From Maricaulis sp947259345 (GTDB lineage Bacteria > Pseudomonadota > Alphaproteobacteria > Caulobacterales > Maricaulaceae), in the NCBI GenBank assembly GCA_965217205.1, contig OZ244254.1, positions 3,286,001 to 3,350,000 of the forward strand: DNA of 64,000 nucleotides, in the 5' to 3' direction. Made by a program: the position numbers and the translations under genes. A model generated the notes under the pieces. The model saw only the letters and a list, made by a program, of their open reading frames with translations. It was not told the DNA's origin and searched no databases. Positions within the stretch are counted from its first letter, which is position 1, and every line of letters begins with the position of its first letter. Below, in pieces: positions 1 to 8,332 of this stretch.

Positions 1-568
1 TCACGCCGCGTATGGTTTGCAGGTCGAACTTCACCAGCCAGTCTTGGATGGTGCGCAGTTCGACACCGTTCAGGGCGCCATCGGTGCTGTCGAGGAAATA
101 GAAGAGGATCTGTCCGAGCCCGGTGGTGATCGGCCCCATGGCCGGCTCGCCGAAGCCGTTCGGTATGTCCTCGCGTGCCAGCCGGAGACGTTCGCCGACA
201 AGCTGGCGGGCCCAGTAAATATCGGTCCCGTCCTCGAAATAGATATTCACCACCGACAGGCCAAAATTCGAGGTGGAGCGGACCTCCGTCAGCCGCGGCA
301 GCCCGTTCATGGCCGTCTCGACCGGGAAGGTGACGTAGCGCTCCACCTCTTCGGGGGCGAGGCCTTCGGTTTCGGTGAAGACCTGCACCAGGGCGGGCGT
401 GACGTCGGGGAAAGCGTCAACCGGCATGGTCCGGAAGGTGACGCCGCCCGCTACGATGACCGCGATGAAGCCGAGCACCGCCAGGAGGCGTCCGCCGGCG
501 AGGCGATGCAGGAGCCGCGTGGCCGCCCCTTGGTATTCCGGGGAGGTGTTGTCAGTGGGCGTGTCCAT
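1..568 (-). CDS. Heavy-metal RND efflux pump CusA/CzcA family, N-terminal part (gene runs off left edge)
   Basis: This is the inner-membrane proton-driven pump of a tripartite RND system exporting metal cations from periplasm or cytoplasm. Only the first 189 residues are in the window: an N-terminal membrane helix (about residues 25-45), then the first porter subdomain with the family phrases PVDAFPDVTPALVQVFTE and VERYVTFPVETAMNG. The ATG at 566-568 lies 17 bases inside the end of the adaptor gene, indicating translational coupling in a channel-adaptor-pump operon. The ion-specificity motif of the central membrane helices lies outside the window, so the metal cannot be predicted here. It differs clearly in sequence from the second pump at 12520-15687, so this is not a recent duplication. 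Confidence 0.9.
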   Translation of the reverse strand, partial: MDTPTDNTSPEYQGAATRLLHRLAGGRLLAVLGFIAVIVAGGVTFRTMPVDAFPDVTPALVQVFTETEGLAPEEVERYVTFPVETAMNGLPRLTEVRSTSNFGLSVVNIYFEDGTDIYWARQLVGERLRLAREDIPNGFGEPAMGPITTGLGQILFYFLDSTDGALNGVELRTIQDWLVKFDLQTIRGV

Positions 569-1784
569 CTTCGAACTCCCCTTTTTGCAGTTCCGATTTC
601 AGAGCGAAGGCGCCGGCGGTTGCGATACGTTCGCCCGGCTCGACCCCTGCGAGGATTTCCGCAAAGCGGTCAGAGCGCCGTCCGATGCGGACCGGACGAA
701 CTTCGAAACCGTGATCGGTACGTACGAAGACCGCATCGGCGCCGTCGATCGTCTGCAGCGCACTGGCCGGCACACGGGTGCTGGCTCGGGCGGCGAGCGC
801 CTCGGCGTGAACCGTGACGAACATGCCCGGACGCAAGCGCTCGCCGGCATTGTCGAGCACGATCCGTGCCCGGCCCGTGCGAGTGCTTTCGCCGAGCTGG
901 GGGCTGACGAAGGCGATCTCGCTGACGATTTCGGGGCCGCCGTCGCCCGGATCGATCCGGACGGGACTTCCGGCCCGCAGCTGGTCGAGATCGGCACCGT
1001 AGATGGCCGCATCGACCCAGACCGTGGACGTATCGGCAATGATAAAGGCCGGCGGCTGCGCGCCTTCCTCGATCACCTCGCCCAGCACGGCGTGGCGCTC
1101 GATGACGATTCCGGAGATCGGTGCCGCGAGCGCGTAGCGTGTCAGGGGCTGATCCGTTCCCGAGGCAAGGGTGGCGCGCGCCGCCTCGTCAACGCCCAGC
1201 GCCTCCAATTGCTGGCGGGCGCTGCGCACCTCGATGCGCGATTCCTCCAACGCCTGGCGGGCGTCGAGGAAATCCTGTTCCGCCGAAATCTGCTGCTCCC
1301 ACAGCCGCCTCTCGCGCTCGAACCGCGATTGGTTGAGGTCGAGGCGGGCCAGGGCGGACAGGGATCCGGCCTTGGCGTCCGCCAGGGCGCGACTGTCGAG
1401 CACGGCGAGGAGCTGGCCGGTTTCGACCGCGTCACCCTCGGTGACATGGACGGCATGAACGATACCGGATACCCGCGGCGAGACATGGGCCAGACGCGTT
1501 TGGTCAAACCTGACCTCGGCGGGCAATTCCACCTCGCCATCCACGGGGCCAGAATCGACCGCGTCAACCGTAATGCCGAGCGCGGCGATATCGTCGTCGG
1601 ACAGCTCTATGATTCCGACTTCATCGGCGTGATTGTCCTCTGCATGCCCGGTGTCAGTCGCGTTGTCATGGGCATCTGCGCCTACTGGAGCCTCGTGCGC
1701 GGACACTTGAGCGGGCGGGCCCGAACAAGCAGCCAGGAGGGAAAATGCCGCCGTGCCGGCGAGCAGTGTTCTGGTCATTGTCAT
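552..1784 (-). CDS. RND efflux periplasmic adaptor (CusB/CzcB type), lipoprotein
   Basis: Membrane-fusion protein linking the RND pump to the outer-membrane channel. The N-terminus has a lipoprotein signal with lipobox LLAAC (Cys20), followed by a His/Asp-rich stretch (about residues 30-55) that could bind metal. Then come the lipoyl/barrel-sandwich halves (VSPRVSGIVHAVHVTEGDAV near residue 105 and LAAPISGIVIERHAVLGEVI near 225) separated by a coiled-coil hairpin, a beta-barrel, and a membrane-proximal domain. The C-terminus is again His-rich (GHAH). It starts with ATGA overlap with the stop of the channel gene upstream and overlaps the pump gene downstream. 410 residues is normal for the family. 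Which metal it serves is not visible. Confidence 0.92.
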   Translation of the reverse strand: MTMTRTLLAGTAAFSLLAACSGPPAQVSAHEAPVGADAHDNATDTGHAEDNHADEVGIIELSDDDIAALGITVDAVDSGPVDGEVELPAEVRFDQTRLAHVSPRVSGIVHAVHVTEGDAVETGQLLAVLDSRALADAKAGSLSALARLDLNQSRFERERRLWEQQISAEQDFLDARQALEESRIEVRSARQQLEALGVDEAARATLASGTDQPLTRYALAAPISGIVIERHAVLGEVIEEGAQPPAFIIADTSTVWVDAAIYGADLDQLRAGSPVRIDPGDGGPEIVSEIAFVSPQLGESTRTGRARIVLDNAGERLRPGMFVTVHAEALAARASTRVPASALQTIDGADAVFVRTDHGFEVRPVRIGRRSDRFAEILAGVEPGERIATAGAFALKSELQKGEFEDGHAH

Positions 1785-3091
1785 GGGTTTGCCTCCGCGC
1801 CGGCAACGCCGGCGAGCTGTTTCAGGCGAGGTGCTCCGAAGAGCACGTCAAGTTCGATGGCCGAGCGAGCGAGTTCTGCCCGGGCCTCAATCGCCTGGAT
1901 GCGTGTGTCGAAGTAAGTGCGCTGGACGTCCAGCAGATCGAGAAGCTGCAGCGCGCCCTCGCGATAGGCGAGACTGGTACGGGAGAAGGCGTTCTCAGCG
2001 GCAGGCAGCACGTGTCCGCTCAATGCTGCATAACGCTGCTGCGCGTCGCTCCACCGACGGTAGGCGGCTGCATGTCGCGCCAGCAATTGCCGCCGCAGAG
2101 CCTCCTCGTCCAGTCGGGCCCCGGTCTCGCGCGCCGCGGCTGCGGCGATCGCGCCCTGATTCCGGTCGATCACCGGGATCGGCATTTCGACCATGGCGAG
2201 ATACGCCGTCTCGCTATCGCTGCCATAGCGCCTAATCCCGGCACCGACCGTGATATCCGGGATGGCTTCGGCCCGTTCCCTGGCAATCTCTTCGCTTCGT
2301 GCCCGGGATGTCTGCTGGGCCACCGCCAGATCCGGATTGCGCCGCATCATCGCCTCCGGCGTCAGTGCCGACAGTTCCGGGTTGTTCACAAGCACGGACG
2401 GGGGCGCGACCTCGCCCGCCGCCGCGCCGCCCCACATCGCGGCCAGCGCAAGACCTGCACGCCGCGCCTCGGTCAACGCCGATGCCGCCTCGATGCCGGC
2501 CGTGGCGGCCAGAATATCGGCCCGGTCGAGATTGATCGGCGAGGACCGCCCCGCCTCGACGCGCTGGCGTATGGCCGAAGCGGCAGCTTCCGCGAGATCC
2601 TGGAGCTCCGCCCTGACGCGGGCGGTTTCCTGGGCGGCACGGGCGTCTACGAATGCCGTGGCCGCTTCGCCCAGAAGGCCGGCAATCTCGGCGTTCAGCC
2701 TTGCTGTCTCGACACCGGCCCAGGCCTCGGCCGCCTCACGGGCGCGGCGACGGTCGCCGCCCAGCGGGATGGTCTGGCGCACGGCGACGGTGAGGTCGCC
2801 ATCTCCTATACCGCCGCGATCACCGCCAAAGCCTTCGAGTTCTGCCTCGAAGGAGGGATTGTCCCACAGCCCAGCTTGAAGGGCGTCGCCGTGTCGGGCG
2901 GTCACCTCAGCGCGCAACGAAGCGATATGCGGGTTGGAATGTACGGCGCGTTGCAGGGCCGAGGAGAGTTCAAGCGGACCATTCTGCGAGACCGGCTGTG
3001 CCAGCACCGCGGACGCGATGAGAGCGCTGCAAGCCATGCCTGCAACCCCTCGACCCGGCCAATTCGGCCGGGGAGATTTGTCTGAATACAT
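1781..3091 (-). CDS. TolC-family outer-membrane channel of heavy-metal RND system (CusC/CzcC type)
   Basis: Outer-membrane efflux channel of the same tripartite exporter. The 436-residue protein has an N-terminal signal region (about residues 18-32, ending SAVLAQP) and two long alpha-helical repeats rich in Ala/Arg/Glu, typical of outer membrane efflux protein domains; conserved phrases include the internal repeat around VHSNPHIASLRAEVTAR and the second half around MMRRNPDLAVAQQ. It is the second gene of the minus-strand operon, 49 bases downstream of the small His-rich gene, and its stop overlaps the adaptor start by four bases. The exact start among the early codons is uncertain; the first ATG is used. 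Confidence 0.9.
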   Translation of the reverse strand: MYSDKSPRPNWPGRGVAGMACSALIASAVLAQPVSQNGPLELSSALQRAVHSNPHIASLRAEVTARHGDALQAGLWDNPSFEAELEGFGGDRGGIGDGDLTVAVRQTIPLGGDRRRAREAAEAWAGVETARLNAEIAGLLGEAATAFVDARAAQETARVRAELQDLAEAAASAIRQRVEAGRSSPINLDRADILAATAGIEAASALTEARRAGLALAAMWGGAAAGEVAPPSVLVNNPELSALTPEAMMRRNPDLAVAQQTSRARSEEIARERAEAIPDITVGAGIRRYGSDSETAYLAMVEMPIPVIDRNQGAIAAAAARETGARLDEEALRRQLLARHAAAYRRWSDAQQRYAALSGHVLPAAENAFSRTSLAYREGALQLLDLLDVQRTYFDTRIQAIEARAELARSAIELDVLFGAPRLKQLAGVAGAEANP

Positions 3092-3139
3092 TCAGTTTTT
3101 CCAGTTGTCTGAAGAGAACGAAGGGTTCGAACGCTCTCG

Positions 3140-3460
3140 TCAGGCAATCGGCGGCTGGTATGGCGGCGCCTGCGCTCGGCCCGTACCGGATTCGTGGGAA
3201 AGGCGATAGGAGACCCGACCGGCCGGCGCACTCAGGTGCGGCGCGCCCGTTTTGGCCGGCATCGCATGATGGCAAACCCCACAGGCATGGACGGGGTGCT
3301 GCGCATGACGGTGATTGCTCTCACCGGAATCGTCCTCGGCGCGGTCCTCATGGCCCTGATGGTGGTCGTACCCTGGCACAGCGGCTTCCACCACCTCTCC
3401 CGAGAAGGATAGGACAGTCAGGAGAGCCAACAATGTGCGCAGCAAGTTTAGCACCAACAC
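3140..3460 (-). CDS. Small exported His-rich, Cys-containing metal-binding protein (operon head)
   Basis: A 106-residue protein with a hydrophobic N-terminal signal/anchor (residues about 1-25) followed by a mature region with twelve or so histidines, including YDHHQGHEDRAEDD and a CGVCHHAMP segment. The Cys-x-x-Cys-His arrangement could bind a metal ion; it is formally a c-type heme motif but nothing else supports heme. It precedes the channel-adaptor-pump genes, and an unrelated-in-sequence but analogous His-rich protein heads the second efflux operon at 18280-18669. I infer a periplasmic metal chaperone or buffer. Family not recognised with certainty; some DUF2946-like proteins look similar. 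Confidence 0.7.
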   Translation of the reverse strand: MLVLNLLRTLLALLTVLSFSGEVVEAAVPGYDHHQGHEDRAEDDSGESNHRHAQHPVHACGVCHHAMPAKTGAPHLSAPAGRVSYRLSHESGTGRAQAPPYQPPIA

Positions 3461-3761
3461 CTCCGGTTCGACAGTTCCTACAGAGAAGCGCCGTGTCGAT
3501 CAACTCTCAAGCAATTGGAACAGTCTAATCCATCTAGCGGCTGGAGGTTCAACCTAATCGTCTGTGCCTTGTCAAACGAGCCGAAGGGCTCAGATCAGAT
3601 GATCGACTGCCATTTTCGGTAGTGATGCAAACGACCGATGGGCGCCGATCTAGTCTCTCGACCTGATGGCGTGACTAGCTGGCTGAAGACAAATGTGGAA
3701 ATGTCGGGCTATTCGGCATGACACTTCCACCGCCGTGTAACCCGCCAAGATTGCTGTCTTC
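3461..3761. promoter_or_regulatory. Divergent intergenic region between efflux operon and lspA
   Basis: About 300 bases without a gene, AT-richer than its surroundings. It must hold the promoter of the minus-strand efflux operon and, on the plus strand, that of lspA. I see a short near-palindrome AGGTTCAACCT at 3545-3555 but no unambiguous -35/-10 pair or MerR-type 19-bp spacer. No convincing ORF. Confidence 0.4.
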
Positions 3762-4295
3762 ATGTCAATTTTTAAGTCGAAATTTCTTGATCGCACCGCG
3801 TCCAGCCTAAGCCAAATTCGCGGCGACCAACTGGGAATGTTGCCAATTCTGATCGCGTCCGATCTTCTTGTGAAATTCAAAGTTGAACAAATTCTCACCG
3901 AGGTTGGCGCGTCGATCCCGATCTTCCCTGGGTTCAACTTTACCTTAGGCCGCAATCGGGGGGTTAGCTTCGGAATCCTGGATAGTTCGCATTGGATTGC
4001 GCCCTATCTGCTTTCAAGTTTCGCCATCGTCTTGGTTGTTTTTGCATTGAGCTGGGCCGCACGGCAAAGCTCCAAACTCATCAACTTCGCCGGCATTCTG
4101 TTTGCGGCGGGCGGGTTGGCAAATGCGATCGATAGGCTTGGCGATGGAGCCGTAACAGATTATTTGGATTTTGGATGGCAGGCGCTCCGCTGGCCCACAT
4201 TCAATTTGGCCGACATTCTTATCTTCATTGGCGTAGTTCTGTTACTGATCGCATGGAGGAATGGGTCTCAGAATTTGGAAGACGGCGAGCAATAG
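3762..4295 (+). CDS. lspA: Lipoprotein signal peptidase (signal peptidase II), metal-island copy
   Basis: Aspartic membrane protease that removes signal peptides from diacylglyceryl-prolipoproteins. 177 residues with four predicted membrane helices. Conserved family blocks are visible: SDLLVKF (the D-x-x-x-K segment of helix 1), NRGVSFGIL (N-x-G-x-x-F), and the two catalytic aspartates in NAIDRLGDG and FNLADI. Base composition is noticeably lower in GC than the neighbouring genes, consistent with transfer. Extra lspA copies next to merR and CDF-type transporters are common on mobile metal-resistance modules; a chromosomal housekeeping copy is expected elsewhere. No strong ribosome-binding site precedes the ATG, so the start could shift slightly. 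Confidence 0.85.
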   Translation: MSIFKSKFLDRTASSLSQIRGDQLGMLPILIASDLLVKFKVEQILTEVGASIPIFPGFNFTLGRNRGVSFGILDSSHWIAPYLLSSFAIVLVVFALSWAARQSSKLINFAGILFAAGGLANAIDRLGDGAVTDYLDFGWQALRWPTFNLADILIFIGVVLLLIAWRNGSQNLEDGEQ

Positions 4296-4299
4296 TCAA

Positions 4300-4746
4300 C
4301 TATTGCTCTTTGAGAGCCTTTGATTTGTGATCCGACAGGCATTTGGAGTGATCGAAGAGGCTTGTGACGATTTCACAAGAGCCGACTTTGCCACCGGCGC
4401 AGCCGTCGATCATGCGCATAAGTTCGCTTTCGAGCACACGAAGCTGCTCGATGCGTTTTTGCGTTTCAACTAGATGATGCCGCGCAAGTTCGTCCGCCTT
4501 GGCACAATCTGTGCCAGGGTTCTCCTGAAGATCGATCAGGTCTCGAATGGCTTCGACGGTAAAACCTAGATCACGCGCATGTCGGATAAAGCCGAGCAAG
4601 TCCACCGAGGCTTGCCCGTAGACGCGCCGTCCGCTTTCAACCCGCCTCGGTTCTGGCATTAGGCCGACGCTCTCGTAATACCGGATCGTCGTCACTTTGA
4701 CGCCTGACGTTTCTGCCGCTTGGCCGATGGTGAATTCTTTTTGCAT
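4300..4746 (-). CDS. MerR-family heavy-metal-responsive regulator (CadR/PbrR/ZntR-like)
   Basis: DNA-distorting transcription regulator of metal export genes. The N-terminal winged HTH is clear (FTIGQAAETSGVKVTTIRYY, residues 5-24), followed by a long dimerisation helix and a C-terminal metal loop with cysteines at TDCAKAD, DGCAGGKVGSCE and KCLSDH. The Cys pattern resembles Cd/Pb/Zn sensors. The start is placed at the ATG whose product begins MQKEFTIGQ, giving 148 residues, the normal size; a longer upstream reading would run across the promoter. It is divergent from the CDF-like gene and the shared gap holds a typical MerR operator (4754-4784). It converges on lspA with only four bases between them. 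Confidence 0.9.
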   Translation of the reverse strand: MQKEFTIGQAAETSGVKVTTIRYYESVGLMPEPRRVESGRRVYGQASVDLLGFIRHARDLGFTVEAIRDLIDLQENPGTDCAKADELARHHLVETQKRIEQLRVLESELMRMIDGCAGGKVGSCEIVTSLFDHSKCLSDHKSKALKEQ

Positions 4747-4753
4747 TTTTCTC

Positions 4754-4784
4754 TTGCTTCTACAGTCGCTGTAGAAATTAGACT
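4754..4784 (+). promoter_or_regulatory. MerR-type promoter/operator with 19-bp spacer
   Basis: A -35 element TTGCTT (4754-4759) and -10 element TAGACT (4779-4784) are separated by 19 bp, the over-long spacing that MerR proteins correct by twisting DNA. The spacer contains a perfect dyad: TTCTACAG (4758-4765), TCG, CTGTAGAA (4769-4776). The promoter reads toward the CDF-like gene at 4811. Elements and spacing are seen directly; the function follows from the family. Confidence 0.85.
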
Positions 4785-4810
4785 CCATCTTAAACGTAGG
4801 AGTCAAGAAA

Positions 4811-5446
4811 ATGAGTTGTTGCCCAAGCGACCAAAAATTCGATGGATCATCGGTCGCGTACAGACGCGCCCTGTGGGCCGTCATTTTTATCAATCTTGTG
4901 ATGTTCGTCGTCGAAATCTCGGCAGGCTTCGCTTCAGGTTCGCAATCGCTGAAAGCCGATGCCCTGGATTTCGCAGGCGATACGATGACCTACACAATCA
5001 GCCTTCTGGTCATTGGCTCCGCTCTCGCGGTTCGAGCCAAAGCCGCTCTCTTCAAAGGTGGCCTTTTGTTCGCGATCGCGATTGCCGTGCTGAGCATGAC
5101 ACTGCTCCGCGCATTCTCTGGCGAGCCGCCAGTCGCAGAGACCATGGGCATTGTCGGGTTCGCGGCACTACTCGCCAACGCTATCAGCGTGCTGATCCTT
5201 CTCAAATGGAGAGACGGTGACGCAAACGTCCGTTCGGTTTGGCTTTGCTCTCGTAATGACGCTATCGGCAATGTCGGCGTCATGATCGCCGGTGGCCTCG
5301 TTGCCCTGACAGGGTCAGCCTGGCCGGATCTCATTCTCGCGTTTGTGCTCGCCGGCATATTCACCCGCTCGGCTTGGTCCATCTGCTCGCAGGCTCTCTC
5401 AGAGCTTCGCGACCACGCAGCAGTCGCCAACACAGGAGAAGCGTAA
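4811..5446 (+). CDS. Cation diffusion facilitator-like metal transporter (small CzcD-type)
   Basis: Predicted metal-cation exporter of the inner membrane, 211 residues with about six membrane helices and no long cytoplasmic C-terminal domain, so shorter than classical CDF proteins (about 300). Helix 2 carries LKADALDFAGD and helix 5 carries SRNDAIGNVGV, which correspond to the transmembrane metal site positions of the family; the N-terminus has a CC pair (MSCCPS). It is driven by the MerR promoter at 4754-4784, so metal-inducible export is a fair inference. Its stop overlaps the next ATG by one base (TAATG). Confidence 0.82.
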   Translation: MSCCPSDQKFDGSSVAYRRALWAVIFINLVMFVVEISAGFASGSQSLKADALDFAGDTMTYTISLLVIGSALAVRAKAALFKGGLLFAIAIAVLSMTLLRAFSGEPPVAETMGIVGFAALLANAISVLILLKWRDGDANVRSVWLCSRNDAIGNVGVMIAGGLVALTGSAWPDLILAFVLAGIFTRSAWSICSQALSELRDHAAVANTGEA

Positions 5447-5811
5447 TGTCCCCTTTGCTCACCGGTGTCGTCGCTTATGTTCTCATAACGGCCGCTCTCT
5501 CGATCCCATTCATGTTTCGAGCGCGGTCTGAGTTTCGACAGCAAGGTAAATGGTCGCCGCTGACCGCTGCCTTCTCGGGCCTCATCATGCACGGGCACTT
5601 CCTCGCCACGATCGCTCTCGCCTGGCTCGATCGTGGCAGTTTGTTCGCGTCGAACATGATCTCGCTGGCGATCGGGGGAGGGCTCTTCCTTGGTGGCGCT
5701 TACGTCATTTTCCTTGGCCGCTACGCCTATGGTTCACAGAAGCGGGTTTACGGCTTGCTCGAAGATGAGTTGATCCAACACGGTATCTATAAGCGCGTAA
5801 GCGTTCGGTGA
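5446..5811 (+). pseudogene. Isoprenylcysteine/phospholipid methyltransferase-family membrane protein, 3' end removed by IS66
   Basis: Starts at an ATG sharing a base with the transporter stop, with AGGAGAAG just upstream. It encodes several hydrophobic helices and reaches GIYKR, which in the family is followed at once by the conserved Arg-His-Pro methyltransferase motif. Here the IS66 left inverted repeat begins at 5797 and the frame reads only five more codons into it (VSVR then stop). About 120 residues remain of an expected roughly 190-200, lacking the cofactor-binding C-terminus, so it is presumably inactive. Co-occurrence of this family with CDF-like transporters on metal islands is known. 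The family call rests on topology plus the last residues and is moderate. Confidence 0.65.
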
Positions 5812-5820
5812 ACCCGCCCT
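5797..5820 (+). repeat. IS66 left terminal inverted repeat
   Basis: GTAAGCGTTCGGTGAACCC and the next five bases match the complement of 8309-8332 at 20 of 24 positions. It marks the insertion point inside the methyltransferase gene. Confidence 0.85.
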
Positions 5821-5910
5821 TGTCTAGATTTCCGGTATCGCGAGTCTATGGGCTCGCGGTCGGGTGGTAGTGCCCACTAGCGTTCATCGTGGGCATTATC
5901 GGAGAGGGAC

Positions 5911-6318
5911 ATGGCGGGAGTTACGGGGCGCCGGTATTGGAGCCTGGAAGAGAAGCGGGCGATCGTGGCGGAGAGTTTCGAAGTCGGCATGTCGATCGCT
6001 GGTGTGGCGCGGCGTCACGACATGAACGCCAACCTGATCAGTACCTGGCGCCGCGATCCGCGCTTTAACCCGAGCCTGGCCGAGGGCGCCTTGCCTGAAG
6101 CCGAGCCGGTCTTCCTGCCGGTTGAGATCGGGACCGAAGCCTTTGCGCCCATCGCCATGGGGTCTCGCACTGATGCGACTTTGCCGGCCACTGATCCACC
6201 TGCATCGCCCAGCCCGATCGAGATCGCGCTGGTGTGCGGTACGCGGCTACGCGTTGAGAGCCATGTCGAAGAAGCCGCGCTGACGCGGGTGATCCGGGCG
6301 ATCGGAGCAGCAGCATGA
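5911..6318 (+). CDS. tnpA: IS66 TnpA (HTH accessory protein)
   Basis: 135-residue accessory protein of IS66 transposition. The N-terminal half is an IS3/IS66-type helix-turn-helix (YWSLEEKRAIVAESFEVG, then VARRHDMNANLISTWRRD), presumed to bind the element ends; the C-terminal part is Pro-rich and variable. ATG follows GGAGAGGGAC. Its stop overlaps the tnpB start by four bases (ATGA), typical for the family. Confidence 0.93.
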   Translation: MAGVTGRRYWSLEEKRAIVAESFEVGMSIAGVARRHDMNANLISTWRRDPRFNPSLAEGALPEAEPVFLPVEIGTEAFAPIAMGSRTDATLPATDPPASPSPIEIALVCGTRLRVESHVEEAALTRVIRAIGAAA

Positions 6319-6662
6319 TCCCGGTTCCTGCCGAGACGCGGGTCTGGCTGGCTGGCGGGGTGACGGATATGCGCAAGGGGTTTAACGGGCTGGCCGCACT
6401 GGCCGAGAGTAAGCTCAGCGAAGATCCTCATTCCGGTCAGATCTTCATCTTCCGGGGCCGGCGCGGTGATCTGGTGAAGATCATCTGGTGGGATGGCCAG
6501 GGGGCGTGCCTCTTCTCCAAGCGGCTGGAGCGGGGGCGGTTTGTCTGGCCGTCTGCGGCCGACGGCAAGGTGGCGCTCGGCCGGGCGCAGCTAGCGATGT
6601 TGCTGGAGGGCATCGACTGGCGCATGCCGCAGCACACCTGGAGGCCCTTGGTGGCGGGTTGA
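6315..6662 (+). CDS. tnpB: IS66 TnpB (Orf2-type accessory protein)
   Basis: 115-residue IS66 Orf2 family protein. Characteristic blocks are visible: VWLAGGVTDMRKGFNGLAAL near the N-terminus, then IFIFRGRRGDLVKIIWWDGQ and LFSKRLERGRFVWP. Full length for the family and apparently intact. Required with TnpA and TnpC for transposition in studied IS66 elements; its biochemical role is unknown. Confidence 0.95.
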   Translation: MIPVPAETRVWLAGGVTDMRKGFNGLAALAESKLSEDPHSGQIFIFRGRRGDLVKIIWWDGQGACLFSKRLERGRFVWPSAADGKVALGRAQLAMLLEGIDWRMPQHTWRPLVAG

Positions 6663-6709
6663 AGTGTCTATAAAGTATAGACGCATATCATTGTATTTAT
6701 TGTACTAAA

Positions 6710-8281
6710 TTGCCGATTTTCGATTCACATCACGCTGCGGCTCAGATAGATGTTGAGCCCATGATCACCGCGCCAAGCCAGCTTCCCGATGACATCGACG
6801 CCCTCAAGGGCGCGGTCGGTATGCTCGAGCGCGAGCTCTATAATCGCGATCTTCTCATCGAGAAGCTCAAGCATCAACTGGCCGGACTGCGCCGCCACCA
6901 GTTCGGTTCCCGCTCGGAACGCCTCGATCAGCTTGAGATGCGGCTGGAGGACGAGGAGATCGCCGAGGCCGCTGAGGCACCAGCGGTTGGGACCGAAGTC
7001 GAGACCGGGTCAGCGCAGGCGCACGAACCGGCCAAGCCCAGCCGCAAGTCCTTGCCCGATCACCTGCCGCGTCATGACGAGATCCTCTCGCCCGGCGAGG
7101 CCTGTCTATCCTGCGGCGGCGGGCTCAAGCCGCTGGGCGAGGATATAACCGAAGAACTGGAATACGTACCGGGGCGCTTTGTTGTGAACCGCATCAAACG
7201 CCCGCGCATGGCGTGCACGTGCTGCGAGCGCATGCACCAGGCCCCACTGCCTTCACGCCCCATCGAGAAGGGCCGTCCCGGACCGGGGCTCCTGGCGCAT
7301 GTCCTCATCTCCAAGTATGGCGATCACCTGCCGCTTTACCGCCAGAGCCAGATCTATGCCCGCGAAGGCATCGAGCTGGAACGCTCCACCCTGGCCGGAT
7401 GGGTGGGACAGTCCGCGCGGCTGCTGGAACCGCTGGCCGAAGCCATCGGGCGCCATGTCCGCCAGGGCCAGGCCATCTTCGCCGATGATACCCCCATGAA
7501 GATGCTCGCTCCGGGCAAGGGGCGCACCGCCACCGCCCGCATGTGGGCGTATGTCCGTGATGAGCACGGCTGGTCGGGCAGTGCCCCGCCCGCGGCCCAT
7601 TATCGCTTCTCAACAGATCGCAAGGGCGAACATCCTGCCGATCATCTGGCCGGCTATCGCGGGTTCATGCATGCCGATGGCTATGCCGGGTTCAACCGGC
7701 TCTACGACACCGGCCAGATCACCGAGGTGGCCTGCATGGCCCATATCCGGCGTAAGTTCGTGGATGTGCAAACGGTGTCCGGCTCGGCCATCGCCCAGGA
7801 GGCGGTTGAACGCATTGCCCGGCTTTATGCGATCGAAAAGGCGATCCGCGGCAAACCGCCGGACGAACGCGCCGCGGTACGCCAGGCCCGATCAAGACCC
7901 GTGTTCGAGGACCTCGACGCCTGGCTGCAGACCCAGCTCACCCGGATATCCGGCAAGACGCCTCTTGCCGCAGCGATCCGCTATGGTCTCACGCGGATGA
8001 AAAAGCTGGAACCCTGGCTCCACCACGGCGTCACCGAGCTCGATAATAATACCGCGGAGCGCGCCATCCGACCCCTGGCGGTCGGGCGAAAGAACTACCT
8101 CTTCGTCGGCTCGCCCAGCGGCGGTAAGTCCGCGGCGATCGCCTATACCCTCATCGAGACAGCCAAGCTCAACGATGTCGATCCGCAATCCTGGCTCACC
8201 GATGTCCTCGCCAACATCGCCGACACCAAGATCACTCGCCTTGAAGACCTCATGCCCTGGTCTTACGCTCAGCGAAACTGA
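6710..8281 (+). CDS. tnpC: IS66 TnpC transposase
   Basis: DDE-type transposase, 523 residues. Order: coiled-coil leucine-rich region (about residues 25-75, with the family phrase RRHQFGSRSERLDQLE), a Cys zinc-finger segment (CLSCGGGLKP ... CTCCERM), then the catalytic core with aspartates in FADDTPMKML and MHADGYAGF and the glutamate in DNNTAERAIRPL. The first ATG of the frame is used; an internal ATG at 6761 is an alternative. Ends 51 bases before the right inverted repeat. The last 160 bases of the gene recur in the remnant at 19412. Confidence 0.95.
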   Translation: MPIFDSHHAAAQIDVEPMITAPSQLPDDIDALKGAVGMLERELYNRDLLIEKLKHQLAGLRRHQFGSRSERLDQLEMRLEDEEIAEAAEAPAVGTEVETGSAQAHEPAKPSRKSLPDHLPRHDEILSPGEACLSCGGGLKPLGEDITEELEYVPGRFVVNRIKRPRMACTCCERMHQAPLPSRPIEKGRPGPGLLAHVLISKYGDHLPLYRQSQIYAREGIELERSTLAGWVGQSARLLEPLAEAIGRHVRQGQAIFADDTPMKMLAPGKGRTATARMWAYVRDEHGWSGSAPPAAHYRFSTDRKGEHPADHLAGYRGFMHADGYAGFNRLYDTGQITEVACMAHIRRKFVDVQTVSGSAIAQEAVERIARLYAIEKAIRGKPPDERAAVRQARSRPVFEDLDAWLQTQLTRISGKTPLAAAIRYGLTRMKKLEPWLHHGVTELDNNTAERAIRPLAVGRKNYLFVGSPSGGKSAAIAYTLIETAKLNDVDPQSWLTDVLANIADTKITRLEDLMPWSYAQRN

Positions 8282-8308
8282 GCGTAAGACAGGTGCGTCG
8301 CCCCTGGT

Positions 8309-8332
8309 AGGGCGGGTTGGCCGGACGGTTAC
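8309..8332 (-). repeat. IS66 right terminal inverted repeat
   Basis: Complement begins GTAACCGTCCGGCCAACCC and matches the left repeat at 20 of 24 bases. The identical end recurs at 19600-19623. Confidence 0.85.

Larger units (their letters stand above)
5797..8332 (+). mobile_element. Complete IS66-family insertion sequence
   Basis: The element has imperfect 24-bp terminal inverted repeats starting GTAA (5797-5820 and 8309-8332, 20 of 24 matching) and the three genes of classical IS66 elements in order tnpA, tnpB, tnpC. The expected 8-bp target duplication is absent: left flank ATAAGCGC, right flank CTATGACC. Together with truncated unrelated genes on both sides, this indicates a deletion or recombination after insertion rather than a simple hop. 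A 212-bp copy of its right end occurs at 19412-19623 in the same orientation. Confidence 0.93.

Noticed and set aside
3152..3200. Single C-x-x-C-H motif in the His-rich head protein as a cytochrome c
   Set aside because: The protein is only about 106 residues, has no distal ligand pattern and is otherwise a histidine-rich metal-binding type; heme attachment is not supported.
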